A DNA stretch of 64,000 nt from Rhizomys pruinosus (Eukaryota > Chordata > Mammalia > Rodentia > Spalacidae). The notes below the pieces were generated by a model, which was given only the letters and a program-made list of their open reading frames with translations, did no database searches and was not told where the DNA came from. This document shows positions 12,412-22,812 of the stretch, in pieces (position 1 is the stretch's first letter; each line of letters opens with the position of its first letter). The stretch lies in NCBI GenBank assembly GCA_009823505.1, contig VZQC01000263.1:110663-174662 (forward strand). Reading direction: 5' to 3'. The translations under genes were made by a program, and so were the position numbers.

Positions 12412-12560
12412 GGGGCTGGAGACAGACTGTGCACCTGGTAGCCCATGCCGGGGTTAAGAGACCAGACTGCTCTTGCCAGAGACCCAGGTTCAATCCCAGC
12501 AAACTCCCTAGCATCGGGTGAAGAGCTGAGTAGACCATCTGAGATTTCACATCTGAAGGC
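12412..12560 (+). mobile_element. broken B2 SINE
   Basis: It starts with 'ggggctggagacagactg'. 'gactgctcttgccagagacc' and 'caggttcaatcccagca' follow in B2 order, but with insertions. The 3' half is not recognisable. Confidence 0.6.
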
Positions 12561-13411
12561 CGTTCCTAAGTCAGGCAGCCCACGAAGTTCCCAGAGCAGC
12601 CCTCGTTTCTGGACCTGCCATGGCTGCGAGTAGAACACGGGGTAAGGCTACCAGGCGATCCTACAGGATAGTCAGATCTATGTGTAGAAGTATTCATAGT
12701 GACATTGACTAAAAACTCAGGAATGATTGTGAATTAAAACAACCTGATGATGCAGCGAATGATACGTTTCAAGGTTACAAATTTGCTATATGACGTTGTC
12801 ATATCGGAACTTCACGCTTGAGATACCTGCTTAACTGAGCAGATACGACAGTGTGTGACCGAGAATGCTAAAATTATTGTTAGTCGCTTACAGCTGAGGA
12901 AAATTAGGCTGGAAGTGTTTGTTCCTACAAGTTTAAGACAGAGATTTTTCTTATGCGGAAAATTATACGAAGTTATAGTATAGAGTTTAGGTCTTCCCTT
13001 CTGACCTCGCTGATTATATATTGCCGAGTTTATAGATATTGTTACTTAGTCGTTTATTCTGATAGCCTTATTTAGGTAGTCAGATGTTTGCTTAGTTGGA
13101 GGCCCGCTGCCAAAGAGCCTCAGGAGGACATCCTCGAAGGCAGTAGCGACGCCATAGTCAAGTGCATGCGAAGGACGAGGTTCATCGCGCCCTGAGGCAG
13201 CAAGAACCGTAACGCCGCGCGCACTCCCCAGGATCTATATGAAGGTAAGTGTTATGAACAAGGCTTGTCTGTGGCGGTGCGGCGTGCGGCACATCCGCGT
13301 GATGTGAGAAGGCTCAGGTGTTCATGCATGACTTAGTTCGTAACCGCCGAGTCGAGGTGTCTGTCGAGCTGCGAGCCGCACTGCCGCTCGGGACGTCCTG
13401 AGTGTTCTAAG

Positions 13412-13444
13412 AGGGGGGGCGGGGGGGGGGGCAACAAGGGGAGG

Positions 13445-13478
<34 letters not shown>

Positions 13479-13490
13479 GGGGGGGGGGGC
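13412..13490. repeat. poly-G tract
   Basis: It contains an uninterrupted run of 32 G (13446-13477) and further G runs of 7 to 11. Such a run is rare in mammalian DNA. It could form G-quadruplexes if real, but its position in the noise-like block suggests a sequencing artefact. Confidence 0.8.
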
Positions 13491-13770
13491 GGTTAGGAGA
13501 GGGGGCAACCCTCTCTCAGAGCAGAGGGGGACAACCAGACCACAAGGTAAGACAGAGCAAAAGGCACACTGAGGAACACCTTGGAACTGTGAACCAAGGG
13601 CGGATAGAACAAGGAAACGAGGTTGGGCAAGATGGAAAAATGTCCTGTTAGCTATGAGTTTTGGGACGATACTACAATATGCTCTATCTACCTACTCTAT
13701 AAGAAGACACATGCATTTTACAAAGAAACTGTGTAGTTCCTACTGTAGCGGTTTTAGAAATGATAACTAG

Positions 13771-13929
13771 CTCAGTCAGGAGTGGATGGCCACGGATTTA
13801 TCCCAGCACTGGGAGGCAGAGGCAGATCGGATTCTCTGTGAGTTCAAGGCCAGCCTGGTCTACAGAGTGGTCAGGACAGCTGGCTACAGGGAGACCCTGT
13901 TCAGAAAAGACCAAAAAAAAAAAAAAAAA
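13771..13929 (+). mobile_element. B1 SINE with unusual head
   Basis: The B1 body runs from 'tatcccagcactgggaggc' to an A16 tail. The usual head is replaced by 'ctagctcagtcaggagtgg', which is shared with the B1 at 27487 and resembles a tRNA A-box. Confidence 0.85.
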
Positions 13930-13941
13930 TGCAGCAGTTTT

Positions 13942-14099
13942 GCCATGCGTGGTGGCGCACGACGCCCTTAATGCCAGGCTTGGAGGCAGAGGCAGGCAGA
14001 CGCGGGATCTCTGTGAGTTTCATGCCAGCCTAGTCTACAAGAGGTGAGTTTTCAGGGAACAGCCAAAGCTTAGGGAGACATTGTTTCCAAAAAGACAAA
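13942..14099 (+). mobile_element. B1 SINE
   Basis: 'gccatgcgtggtggcgcac' head followed by an indel-bearing body and the tail 'ccaaaaagacaaa'. It follows the previous B1 after 12 bases. Confidence 0.85.
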
Positions 14100-14273
14100 T
14101 AGCACAGTGCCTTCCACTGTCAAGTTAACATGAATTGATCATGATAATAAGTTTGTTGATCATTTCAGCTCTGATACACAGTTACTTATTTCTGACATAA
14201 AACTATTTTTTTAATATAGGGAACATTAATAAGCAATAGAGAGCCATGCATTGCCAAGGAGCATAATGTGCAG

Positions 14274-14331
14274 AACTAAGTCAGCACACCAAGTACTAGG
14301 GGAACTAGGTCAGCATGGCAAGTACTAGGGG
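14274..14331. repeat. 29-bp tandem duplication
   Basis: Two adjacent 29-base copies (14274-14302 and 14303-14331) both end in 'caagtactagggg' and differ at about four positions. The rest of 14100-14680 is unique; the 71-residue plus-strand frame at 14315-14530 matches nothing I know. Confidence 0.8.
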
Positions 14332-14680
14332 AACCAAACCTCAAACAAGCGCATTTGGTGGTGGAGATCAAGATGGTCATGACAGGAGCTGGTGGGACGA
14401 GCAGTCTTACAGCTCTGAGAATGGACCCCGCCTGGGCTCCAAGCAGTCTGGCCACTTGCCAGCTCTCAGCATTGACAGAAGCATCTTTGTAAAGGACTGC
14501 TCTGAAGAGGTACACAGCAGTCAGAGCTGAGGACAGGCTCAGCACAGGCCTAGCTGGCCAGCCTCTTGTGCCTGTTATTCCTCAGCTCCTGTCTGTCCTC
14601 AACTGTGAAATTCAAACTCATTGTCAGGAGATTATTGGTCCCAGTTCTTTTGAATACTGAACTAGCATAGGATAAAGGAA

Positions 14681-14797
14681 AGGTAGACCAGGGATATTTG
14701 TGAGTTCAAAGACCAGCCTGGTCTACAGAGCGAATCCAGGACAGCTAGGGGCTACAAGGGAGACCTGTCTCAAAAAAATAAAGGAAAGAAAAAAAAA
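14681..14797 (+). mobile_element. 5'-truncated B1 SINE with target-site duplication
   Basis: It begins at the ggcaggcgga block and continues with 'ccagcctggtctacagagcg'. The 11-bp direct repeat 'ataaaggaaag' at 14672-14682 and 14778-14788 is a plausible target-site duplication. Confidence 0.75.
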
Positions 14798-14892
14798 GTC
14801 AAACTGAGTATGAGCATCTTGAGAAAGTAAACACAGACATCAAATTCAAAGTACGCTAACGTGCATGAGGCCTGGCAGGCTGGCCCTGCTCT

Positions 14893-14929
14893 ATGGCGGC
14901 GGCGGCTGCTGCTGCTGTAAGCTGCTGCA
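14893..14929. repeat. GGC/GCT trinucleotide tract
   Basis: 'tggcggcggcggctgctgct' leads into further gct repeats within unique DNA (14798-15055). There is no sign of a coding exon around it. Confidence 0.7.
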
Positions 14930-15055
14930 ATCTATTCTCAATCCACCTCCAAGTGCCACAGTGTCCTCTTCCCTGCAAAGGGAAGGCCATGACAGTTTAA
15001 TCTCATAGGCCACTCAAAGGATGACAGTAAATATTCTGAGGCACTGGACAAACAG

Positions 15056-15229
15056 GAAGTACGATGGCACATACATGTAATCCAGCACTTAGGACGACTG
15101 AGGCAAAAAGGATTGAGTCCGAGGCCAGCCTTGGCTACACGGGTGAGTTTTCTGAGTCAACCTGGGCTACTACAAGGAGTATCGTCAACCACGACCAGCA
15201 CACTCTCCCAAAAGAAAGAATAATAAAGC
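15056..15229 (+). mobile_element. diverged B1 SINE
   Basis: 'cgatggcacatacatgtaat', 'cagcacttagg', 'gaggccagccttggctacac' and a 'caaaagaaagaa' tail. Extra bases inside make it longer than a normal B1. Confidence 0.65.
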
Positions 15230-15854
15230 CAGAGTCGGAATATAGCTGGTAATAAAGCTAAGCGCAAGGTTCTGTAGACTGTGATTCTCTGCACCGAGTT
15301 TACAAAGGCAACGAATAACAACTGACTGTTATGTACCCTCAAATACCTCCACCACACAGTAATGTTACTGGCACCTCTTCCCAGATGAAGGACTAGTGAG
15401 TGCCTGCAGGCAGGGCTGTCCCCACTGGGACTCTGACTCCCCTATGGCATCCTCAATAATCGATCACAGCTCCACTACTGGAGCACCAAGGACTTCCCCT
15501 GGCTGTGCTAATGATAAGCACACTAGTCTCTCCAGTTTCTCTTCCTTGACCTCTCCTGATGCTTCCTTCCACTCCCAGTTCCTAAGGCCCTGGTTCCCAA
15601 CTCAAGGGCCGTCTTACACCTCTCAATGAAGACTACTCCACCCTCCTCATCAGTGCCCTCTATCCGAGGCAATGTTAGGCTCTTTCCCTGCCTGGCTCAT
15701 CCTTTTTCCCATGGCTGAAGGGAAAGGACAACCACATCTCTGGTCTTCTGCAAGGTATCTAGACACAGAAATATTTAGTGGCTGTCCTCATTGTGGGTCT
15801 CAGAACCAATCCTCCTTGACCTCAGGACAGGTTACCCTCTTTTCCCTCCTATTT
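15230..15854. other. unique DNA
   Basis: GC-moderate single-copy sequence with no recognisable element. Several short open frames on plus look random: none has a domain or flanking splice signals I trust. Confidence 0.45.
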
Positions 15855-16010
15855 GGCCGGGCATGGTAGCGCATGCCTTTAATCCTAGCACTTGGGAGGC
15901 AGAGGCAGGTGGATCTTTGTGAGTTCAAGGCCAGCCTGGTCTACAGAGTGAGTTCCAGGACAGCTGGGGCTACAGGGAGAACCTGTTTCGAAAAGACCAG
16001 AAAAAAAAAA
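15855..16010 (+). mobile_element. B1 SINE, full length
   Basis: The complete head 'ggccgggcatggtagcgcat' and body end in 'tttcgaaaagaccag' plus A10. It is little diverged. Confidence 0.95.
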
Positions 16011-16380
16011 TACAGAACCCACTTAAGAAAACATTGCTTTCTCCAATACGAAGGATTTAGATTCCCCTTTGATTTCTATTTGGCCCCAATTGCTTTAATT
16101 TTTAATTTGTCCTGACTTTTAATGACAGTAAATGTGTTTTCTGTTAATTTACTTTAGTTGTAATTTATACTTATGTATAGGTATAAATTGTACAAGGCAA
16201 ATGTACAGGCAATTGTGGAAATTGCTGTGAATTTCCCCAGTACATACAATACAATTTTGTGGTTGGGATGAGAAAATAATCACATTTCCCATCAGTAGCC
16301 GAGATTGAACTTTGCCAACTGTCCATCTATCCTAGATGATAATAGTTGCTATTACTTTTATATTTAAAAACCTGATTCAG
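16011..16380. other. unique AT-rich DNA
   Basis: No recognisable feature. Confidence 0.45.
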
Positions 16381-16592
16381 GGGCTGGAGGGGTGGCTCAG
16401 CAGTTAAGCGCACCCACGGCTCTTGCAGAGGACCCGGGTTTGATTCCCAGCACCCACATGGTAGCTAAGAACTGTCTTTAACTCCAGTTCCAGGGGAATC
16501 CGACACCCTCTTCTGACCTCTGCGGCATTGCACGACATGGGTGCACCAACCTATATGCGGACAGTACACTCACATACACATTAAAAAAAAAA
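16381..16592 (+). mobile_element. B2 SINE (no internal duplication)
   Basis: B2 is a tRNA-derived, L1-mobilised SINE. The head 'gggctggaggggtggctcag' carries the Pol III A-box and 'gggtttgattcccagcaccc' the B-box. It continues through 'gcggcattgcacgacatggg' to an A tail. It lacks the internal 17-bp duplication seen in other copies here. Confidence 0.93.
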
Positions 16593-16619
16593 CTGATTAA
16601 TTTCAGCTGCTACTCAAAG

Positions 16620-18018
16620 AGGACTTATTTCTCGGTTTATTGCCAGGTAAATAAACCAATTGCCCAATCTGGAACTAGAGCAAGAAAATTAACTAGAACA
16701 ATATGTGTCCTGTCTCCCTTTGCCCAGCAGTGACTTGATCTCTTAAGAGTTAGCAAGATTTCATGGGTGTTGCACCCATCATGTCTAGATGTCACTATCT
16801 CATAGTAGGCATCCTGGTCCTTTGACTCTTGCAATCTTTCTGCTCCCTCTTCTGTGTTATCCTGTGAGCCTTAGGTTGTAAAGGTTGCCTGGTAGACGTT
16901 TCCAATGGGGCCGAACACCCCATAATCACTTATTTTCTGTATTTTGACCAGTTGTGGATCTCTGTAAAAGTCTTCTTCTGTTGGAAAAAGAAGCTCCTTT
17001 GAGGAGGAGTGAGAGCTACACTTATCTATGTGTATAATAAAAAAGTACTTAGAATGCAGTTATAAATTATATTGATTTAGGAAATTGACAATAGTACATT
17101 CTCCTCTAAGGTTTATGACCTCTCCAGCCATAGGGATTTGGCTAGGTTTACAATACCAGGCATGAGTTTCCCCACATATTGAGTAGACTTTAAGTCCAAT
17201 TAGAAAGTTATTGGTTACATCAAGAGAAAAGTATCACTATTGTACTGTTAGGGAATATTTTGTTAGGCTATTCATCATGGTTCATAGACTTTACAAGTAG
17301 GTAGCAGCATTTGCTTTTTTTTTCCCCCCTGGCAGCTTGCATAACACGGTCAGGTACTATGAAAGCTGGTCCTCACAGAGGAGGCTTCCAAGTCAGTTCC
17401 AGTTGAATTCCTCAAAGTCCTGTATCTGGCATGTGGTGTCAGTTCCAACTTAATTCCTCCAAGCTCCATGTCCAAAGTTTATGGTATCCTCAGCAATAGG
17501 GCTTTACCTTCAAGTGCTGAGCTGAGAGGTAACCATAGGCTGTGGCAATAGCCTGTGTATGGAAAGTATCTTGGACTCCTCTGACCAATAACTCAAAGGG
17601 AGGTTTCTGTTGTCTGGTACTGGCGGTCTACATAATGACAACACCAGTTTACATGTCAGTGTGGATAGGGACAATTTCACAATGTCCCATCCATAGAAGA
17701 AAAGCTATTGCCAATTAATGGCTGCTGATAGAGGAAGAATCACTATTCTCCAGGAACTAGTGCCCGAATAGGCTCTGCAATCCCAAGTACTCATCCCTAA
17801 ACACATGTACATTTGAACAACACTAAATGGACTTACTAGGTGTGTGTGTGTGTGTGTGTATGTGTGTGTGTAACAATAATAACAAAGAAGAGGTCATTAG
17901 TTTGAGAGGGAGTGAGGAAGAAACATGGGAGGAATTGGAGAGGGAAGAAGAGAGGGGTAAAAATGATGTAAATTCAGTAAACATGTATAAAATTCTCAAA
18001 AAAATAAATTAAAAAAAT
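16620..18018 (+). mobile_element. Lx-type L1 3' UTR, ~1.4 kb
   Basis: I recognise this as the long noncoding 3' region of an old rodent L1 (Lx group): 'ccaattagaaagttattggt', 'taatggctgctgatagagga' and, near the end, 'aaacatgggaggaattggag'. It ends in 'aaaattctcaaaaaaataaa', the usual L1 terminus. A (GT)n stretch at 17838-17871 is part of the family. No ORF2 remains. Confidence 0.65.
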
Positions 18019-19055
18019 AGCAAGTTGCTAGCTCTTACTGCTGCTATCCATATCTCAGTGCTCTATTTTGTAACACCAAATTTGTGTTCCCTGTAACTTT
18101 ACCTGTCATAGCATGTTTGTTCTATCAGTAGTGTAAAGGTAACTGATTAGTAAAACTTTCTGAAAAATGGATCTTCTGATTTCTAGCATTTCATCAATTT
18201 CCACAGTACACATAATCCTGCTATGAGTGGTTTGAATTTACCAATATGATCTCAATAAACACGAAGTTGGAGTTGGGCAGAGATTAACACATAAAGTATC
18301 AAATATCAGTCAAATCTCAATCTAGCATATGACTGGTATGTGCTTGTGCTATAATAGAAAGTATTATAAATATTATAAATAGATAAAGCATAGTACCCAA
18401 AGTGTACAGCACCTTTATTAATATAGAGACTAGAAATAATATGCCCATCTCAGAAACACCTGGAAAAATATCAAGATAAGGTGCATGACATTTGGTGATA
18501 ACAAAAGTGACATTATGACTAAAATATCAGATTATATGCAAATTAAGCAAATTGATTACTTCTGAGAGAGGGACTAAGAAGAGACAGACACCGAGGGGAA
18601 AGGAATCACACAGACATACACACACACACACACACACACACATACACACATACATTTCTCAATTCTCTGTAGTAAATTAACAAGTATGGTACTAGCATGA
18701 ATAAATTGTGGTCTAATTTGACTTATATATATAATTCTTTTTATTCTTATTTTAATCTCCAAGGTGTTTTTGAGTGTCATAGCTTCAGCTTCGATTCAAC
18801 AAGTGGCATACTGACATACATGTAGAAATTGGAAACAATTCATAGAAAATCAATACATATGTGTTATATAAGCATAAATGGAAACCATCAAAATCTCAAA
18901 GAGACCAGTAAGTACTTTAAAGAAACAACCAATTTTCTTTAAAAAATATTTTTAACTTTGCAAGTTTGTGATATACACAAATGAATAGTACAATCAGGCA
19001 ATCAGGAACTATTTTAAATAAGTGTGGAATAGTATTAAACTGCTTTCTAAATTCC
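18019..19055. other. unique AT-rich DNA with a CA microsatellite
   Basis: (CA)n with cata interruptions at 18611-18654 is the only structure I see. Confidence 0.5.
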
Positions 19056-19812
19056 TATCTCTCTACCCAGTTCTCCAACCTCATTAGAGAAATTTCTTTG
19101 GGCAGTGGGCAAGTGATTAATGCAAAGACTCACAACTAGTGAAAATGCAGAGAATAAGTGGCTGTGGTGTGCTCGGACACAATGGAACAGCGTTATCTTA
19201 TCTCTTGCCTGAAGGTTCAGAGAGTGCTTGGAAGACTGTAAGAACCAGAGGTAGGGGAGGACTGAAGCAAAACAGTGTCTTCTGGACATGATAAGACAAC
19301 TACACTCAAATTCACAGCAGCTGAAGTTGCCTTCACAAAACCTGCACACAATCAAGCCAGTCAACATCCCAGCATGGAGAGAAAGGGACCCACAAGGCCT
19401 TATTCCCAGCTGAGGAGCTATGGACAGTTGATGGCTTCTAGGGAGCCAGAGTAGGTTTTCATTAAGAGTTGGCTAATGAGGCAGGCGGATCTTTGTGAGT
19501 TCAAGGCCAGCCTGGTCTACAGAGTGAGATCAGGACAGCTGGGGTTACAGGGAGACCCTGTCTCGAAAAAACCAAAAAAAAAAAAAAAAGAGTTGGCTAA
19601 TGTTAGGTCATCCACTCTCTAGTGAATGCTCTCACACCAACAGGCATCACAAATTGGACTAGGTAGAGTATAAAGAAAAGAGCCTGTCAAATTAGAAGAC
19701 GTCAGGGAGATGGTGAATTGAACTCAGAAGCATTATATGAAGGAATGGGGGGTAACAATGACTAAAATACATTTTATACATGTATGAAATTTTCAAAGAA
19801 TTAATAGTATTA
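19056..19812 (+). mobile_element. Lx-type L1 3' UTR interrupted by a B1
   Basis: 'ttgggcagtgggcaagtgat', 'ggagctatggacagttgatg' and the terminus 'gtatgaaattttcaaagaat' match the 3' UTR seen again at 52677-53180. A truncated B1 splits it at 19479-19588. Confidence 0.7.
19479..19588 (+). mobile_element. 5'-truncated B1 inside Lx, perfect TSD
   Basis: It starts at 'aggcaggcggatctttgtga' and ends in A17. The 15-bp direct repeat 'aagagttggctaatg' lies at 19464-19478 and 19588-19602, so this is a clean target-primed insertion younger than the Lx copy. Confidence 0.95.
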
Positions 19813-19922
19813 TGTTGTTAAAAAATGAGCATGAAAACAAGCAAAGGGTATATTAGTATGAAGATGGAGCACAATGAGTTATGTTACATAGACAAGCTTT
19901 TAAGCAGAAAGTAGGATATAAT

Positions 19923-19923
19923 C

Positions 19924-19955
<32 letters not shown>

Positions 19956-19970
19956 ATATTAATAATAATA
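19923..19970. repeat. AT microsatellite
   Basis: (AT)n followed by (TAA)n at the left edge of the duplicated region. Confidence 0.85.
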
Positions 19971-20023
19971 ATAATTTGGCTCACTTCAATAAAAAATTTT
20001 CCTTTATCTTTTTATCCAAAATG

Positions 20024-20764
20024 TAGCAATCGAATTTTATAGGAGTTGGTATTGAATGATTAGTTGTGACATAAGCCAAAAGAACAGTTCAGTGTATGGA
20101 CATACCTGTATATCCCAGAACTTGGGAGGTGAAGGCAAGAGGATCAGGGACTTCATGGTTGGTCATCAACTACACAGTTGGCCTTCAGTTCAGCCTTGAC
20201 TAGTTGAGTTAGAAAAATAAAAAATACATAAGAATATTCCAGGCAAGCTTGATGTAAAAAATATACATTGTGAAAAAGAGAGCCTCTTAAACAAATGGCC
20301 TTGACAAAACTGGAGCATCCACATGTTAGAAGATGGAGATTAGATCCATATTTATCCACCTACTTGTTGCAAAAATGGAAGTCCAATTGTTGGACCTGGT
20401 AAGGCCTGTTATCCTGAGACTCACTTGGGAGGCTGATATAGGAGAAATGGCTAGTTTCAAGGCAGTCTGGGCTATAGATGAATTTTCAAGCCATGCTGGA
20501 GCAAATTATGATTCTTGTCTCAAAAAAGGAAGGAAGGAGGAATGAGAGGGAAGAGACGGAATGAAGGGATGGGAGAGACGTGAGGGTGGGAGAGGGAGGG
20601 AGGGAAAGGAAGAAAATAAAAATGTAACTCATGGCTATAGGTTCAATTACCAGTATAAAAAAAATAGACTGACACTACTGGGTTTCAGCCTTACAGTATA
20701 GACTGCCATTGTGGAACTACCCAGGCTGTATCATGGAGACCAATACAGTAGGAAGATCAAGACA
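20024..20764 (+). repeat. first copy of a ~0.95-kb near-tandem repeat (old B4/B1-like content)
   Basis: Aligned by eye with 20994-21712: the order 'gggaggtgaaggcaagagga', 'agttcagccttgactagttg', 'gggaggctgatataggagaa' and 'aactcatggctataggttca' is the same, with mostly single-base indels between copies. Inside are two old B1/B4-like segments (about 20085-20225 and 20395-20545) and a GGAA/GGGA-rich stretch. It ends at an 'n'. Confidence 0.8.
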
Positions 20765-20765
20765 N
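20765..20765. other. single undetermined base (n) at a join
   Basis: Left of it is the end of the first repeat copy; right of it is the middle of a headless B1. This looks like a contig join or collapsed gap. Confidence 0.75.
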
Positions 20766-20892
20766 ACATTTAATCCCAGCACTCTGGAGGCAGAGGCAGG
20801 TGGATCTCTGTGAGTTCAAGCCCAGCCTGGTCTACAGAGCAAGTTCCAGGCCAGCTGGGGGTAAAGGGAGACCCTGCCTCAAAAATAGATAC
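20766..20892 (+). mobile_element. B1 SINE lacking its head
   Basis: It starts at 'catttaatcccagcactctg' directly after the 'n' and runs to 'tgcctcaaaaatagatacaa'. The missing 5' end is explained by the join. Confidence 0.9.
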
Positions 20893-20894
20893 AA

Positions 20895-20952
20895 ATATAT
20901 ATATATTATATATATATATATTATATATATAATATATATATATATAATCTAT
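20895..20952. repeat. AT microsatellite
   Basis: Imperfect (AT)n at the left edge of the second repeat copy. It mirrors the AT tract at 19923, as expected if both represent the same locus. Confidence 0.85.
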
Positions 20953-20993
20953 ATTACATAGTTAGTGATGACTTCAAAAGCTTCCTTTCAGAG

Positions 20994-21712
20994 AATGTAG
21001 CAATGAATTTTATAGGAGTGTTTGATGATTAGATTGTGACATAATGCCAAAAACAATTCAGTAGTGGTACATACCTGTAATCCCAGAACTTGGGAGGTGA
21101 AGGCAAGAGGATCAGGGCTTCATGGTTGTCATCAACTACATAGTGGCCTTCAGTTCAGCCTTGACTAGTTGAGTAGAAAAAAAAAAAACATAAAGAATAT
21201 TCAGGACATTGATGTAAAAAATATACATTGTAGAAAAGATGGCCTCTTAAACAAATGGCCTTAGCAAAACTGGACATCCACATGTAGAAGAATGAGATTA
21301 GATCCATATTTATCACCCTATGCAAAAATGAAGTCAATGTTGGACCTGGTAACAGGCCTGTTATCCTAGAGACTCACTTGGGAGGCTGATATAGGAGAAT
21401 GGCTAGTTCAAGGCAAGTCTGGGCTACAGATGAATTTCAAGGCCATGCTGGACAAATTAGTGATATCCTGTCTCAAAAAAGGAAGGAAGGAAGGAATGAA
21501 GGGAAGAAGGAATGAAGGGAGGGAGAGAGTGAGGTGGGAGGGAGGGAGGGAAAGGAAGAAATAAAAATGTAACTCATGGCTATAGGTTCAATTACCAGTA
21601 TAAAAAAATATAGACCGAGCTACTACTGGGGTTTCAGCCTCTTCAGAATATAGACTGCCATTGTTGGACTACCCAGGCTGTATCATGGAGACAAGTACAG
21701 GAAGATCAAGAC
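20994..21712 (+). repeat. second copy of the ~0.95-kb near-tandem repeat
   Basis: Same order of segments as 20024-20764; the offset shrinks from about 970 to about 930 bases because this copy lacks many single bases. At its right end 'gaagatcaagaca' continues into sequence missing from the first copy. Confidence 0.8.
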
Positions 21713-21929
21713 AAGACATGGTGCTTACTGGACCTCATTTGTTGACCATGGGAAGGGAAAACCCCAGTGTGGAGCCCAAGGGCAGAACTAATGGTGGTTT
21801 GGGCTTGCCAAGGAGGAGCCTTCAAACATGACATCTTTCAGCTTAATAAAGAAAAAAAAAATCATAAACTAAAGATCCTAAAACCTATGATATATGTGGC
21901 ATGCATGTATGAATATTTTGGATTGACGC
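21713..21929. other. unassigned DNA, possibly L1-related
   Basis: 'gggcttgccaaggaggagcc' and an A-rich stretch at 21849-21860 suggest a retroelement end, but I cannot name it. Confidence 0.3.
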
Positions 21930-22186
21930 ATATTGGAAAGAATAACAACAACAACAATAACAACGAAAAGACTGGGTCAAGGAACTGACTGAAACGGTAA
22001 ACTTCTGCTCGAAACAGTAAAATTCTGCATCGAAAATTTTGAAAGAGACTGAGAAAAAGATGAAAAACATGTTTGGCAGAATGCATGAGCTCTGGTGGGG
22101 TGGAGGAGCAAGGAGGGGGACACAGATCTAGATTTGATTTGAAAATTTGTATGAAATGCACAAAGCTTCAATAAAAAATTGGCTTT
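21930..22186 (+). mobile_element. L1 3'-end module with CAA repeat
   Basis: An acaacaacaacaata run is followed by 'ggaactgactgaaacggtaa', 'gtttggcagaatgcatgagc' and the terminus 'cacaaagcttcaataaaaaa'. The same module is antisense at 48310-48620, and its 'gtttggcagaa' part is joined to L1 ORF2 at 23338-24177, which supports calling it L1. Confidence 0.6.
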
Positions 22187-22190
22187 GATT

Positions 22191-22407
22191 GGGGCTGGAG
22201 AGATGGCTCAGCGGTTAAGAGAGCTGACTGCTCTTGCAGAGGACCCGGGTTCAATTCCCAGCACCCACATGGTGGCTAAGTACCGTCTTTAATTCCAGTT
22301 CCAGGGGAATCGACGTCCTCTTTTGACCTCCGCCTCATTGCATGACATGGGTGCACCAACCTACATACAGACAGTATACTCGTACACATAAAAAATAATA
22401 ATAGAAA
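22191..22407 (+). mobile_element. B2 SINE with TSD
   Basis: A full-length copy without the 17-bp duplication. Direct repeats 'aattggctttga' at 22177-22188 and 22409-22420 flank it. It inserted at the 3' end of the L1 module. Confidence 0.95.
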
Positions 22408-22544
22408 TAATTGGCTTTGAAAAAAATACTAAATAAATATATAATTAATTCAACACGGATCAACAACATGAATGTAAGACTTGAAACATTGAAACTCCCA
22501 GAGGAAAACAATTCAGGATATAATTATAGGAAAACATTTTCTTT

Positions 22545-22784
22545 TTTTTTTAACTTTAAAAAAAATTTTTTTACTTATTTTTTATGTGTATGAATGTACT
22601 GTTTGCATGTAGGTTTGTGCACCCGTGTCATGCAATGCCACGGAGGTCAGAAGAGGGTGTCAGATTCCCCTGGAACTGGAGTTAAAGATGGTTCTCAGCC
22701 ACCATGTAGGTGCTGGGGATCGAACCCAGGTCCTCTGGCAAGAGCAGTCGCTGCTCTTAACTGCTAGGCTATCTCTCCAGCCCA
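22545..22784 (-). mobile_element. B2 SINE, antisense, perfect TSD
   Basis: A T-rich tail on the left, 'gcacccgtgtcatgcaatgc' in the middle and the head complement 'ctatctctccagccca' at the right. The 13-bp repeat 'gaaaacattttct' lies at 22530-22542 and 22785-22797. Confidence 0.95.
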
Positions 22785-22812
22785 GAAAACATTTTCTAAA
22801 AAGAACAAGAAT

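Larger units (their letters stand above)
7881..13760. other. low-confidence, noise-like sequence block
   Basis: Most of this stretch has no recognisable repeat or gene, unlike the SINE-dense DNA on both sides. CpG is frequent (four in the 60 bases from 8161), which is odd for rodent DNA without an island. Short stretches look normal (about 8800-9020, 9790-10060, 11010-11155, 11870-11990), and SINE remnants inside carry many indels. I read it as poorly polished long-read sequence. No coding claim should rest on it. Confidence 0.65.

Noticed and set aside
14315..14530. 71-codon plus-strand frame with a fair composition
   Set aside because: Starts inside a 29-bp tandem duplication, and no homologue or flanking signals are recognised.
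14893..14929. Poly-Ala/Gly-type coding repeat from GGC/GCT
   Set aside because: No open frame extends through it and no CpG island surrounds it.
16381..16460. tRNA gene signals (A- and B-box) in B2 and ID heads
   Set aside because: They belong to SINEs; no cloverleaf can be folded.
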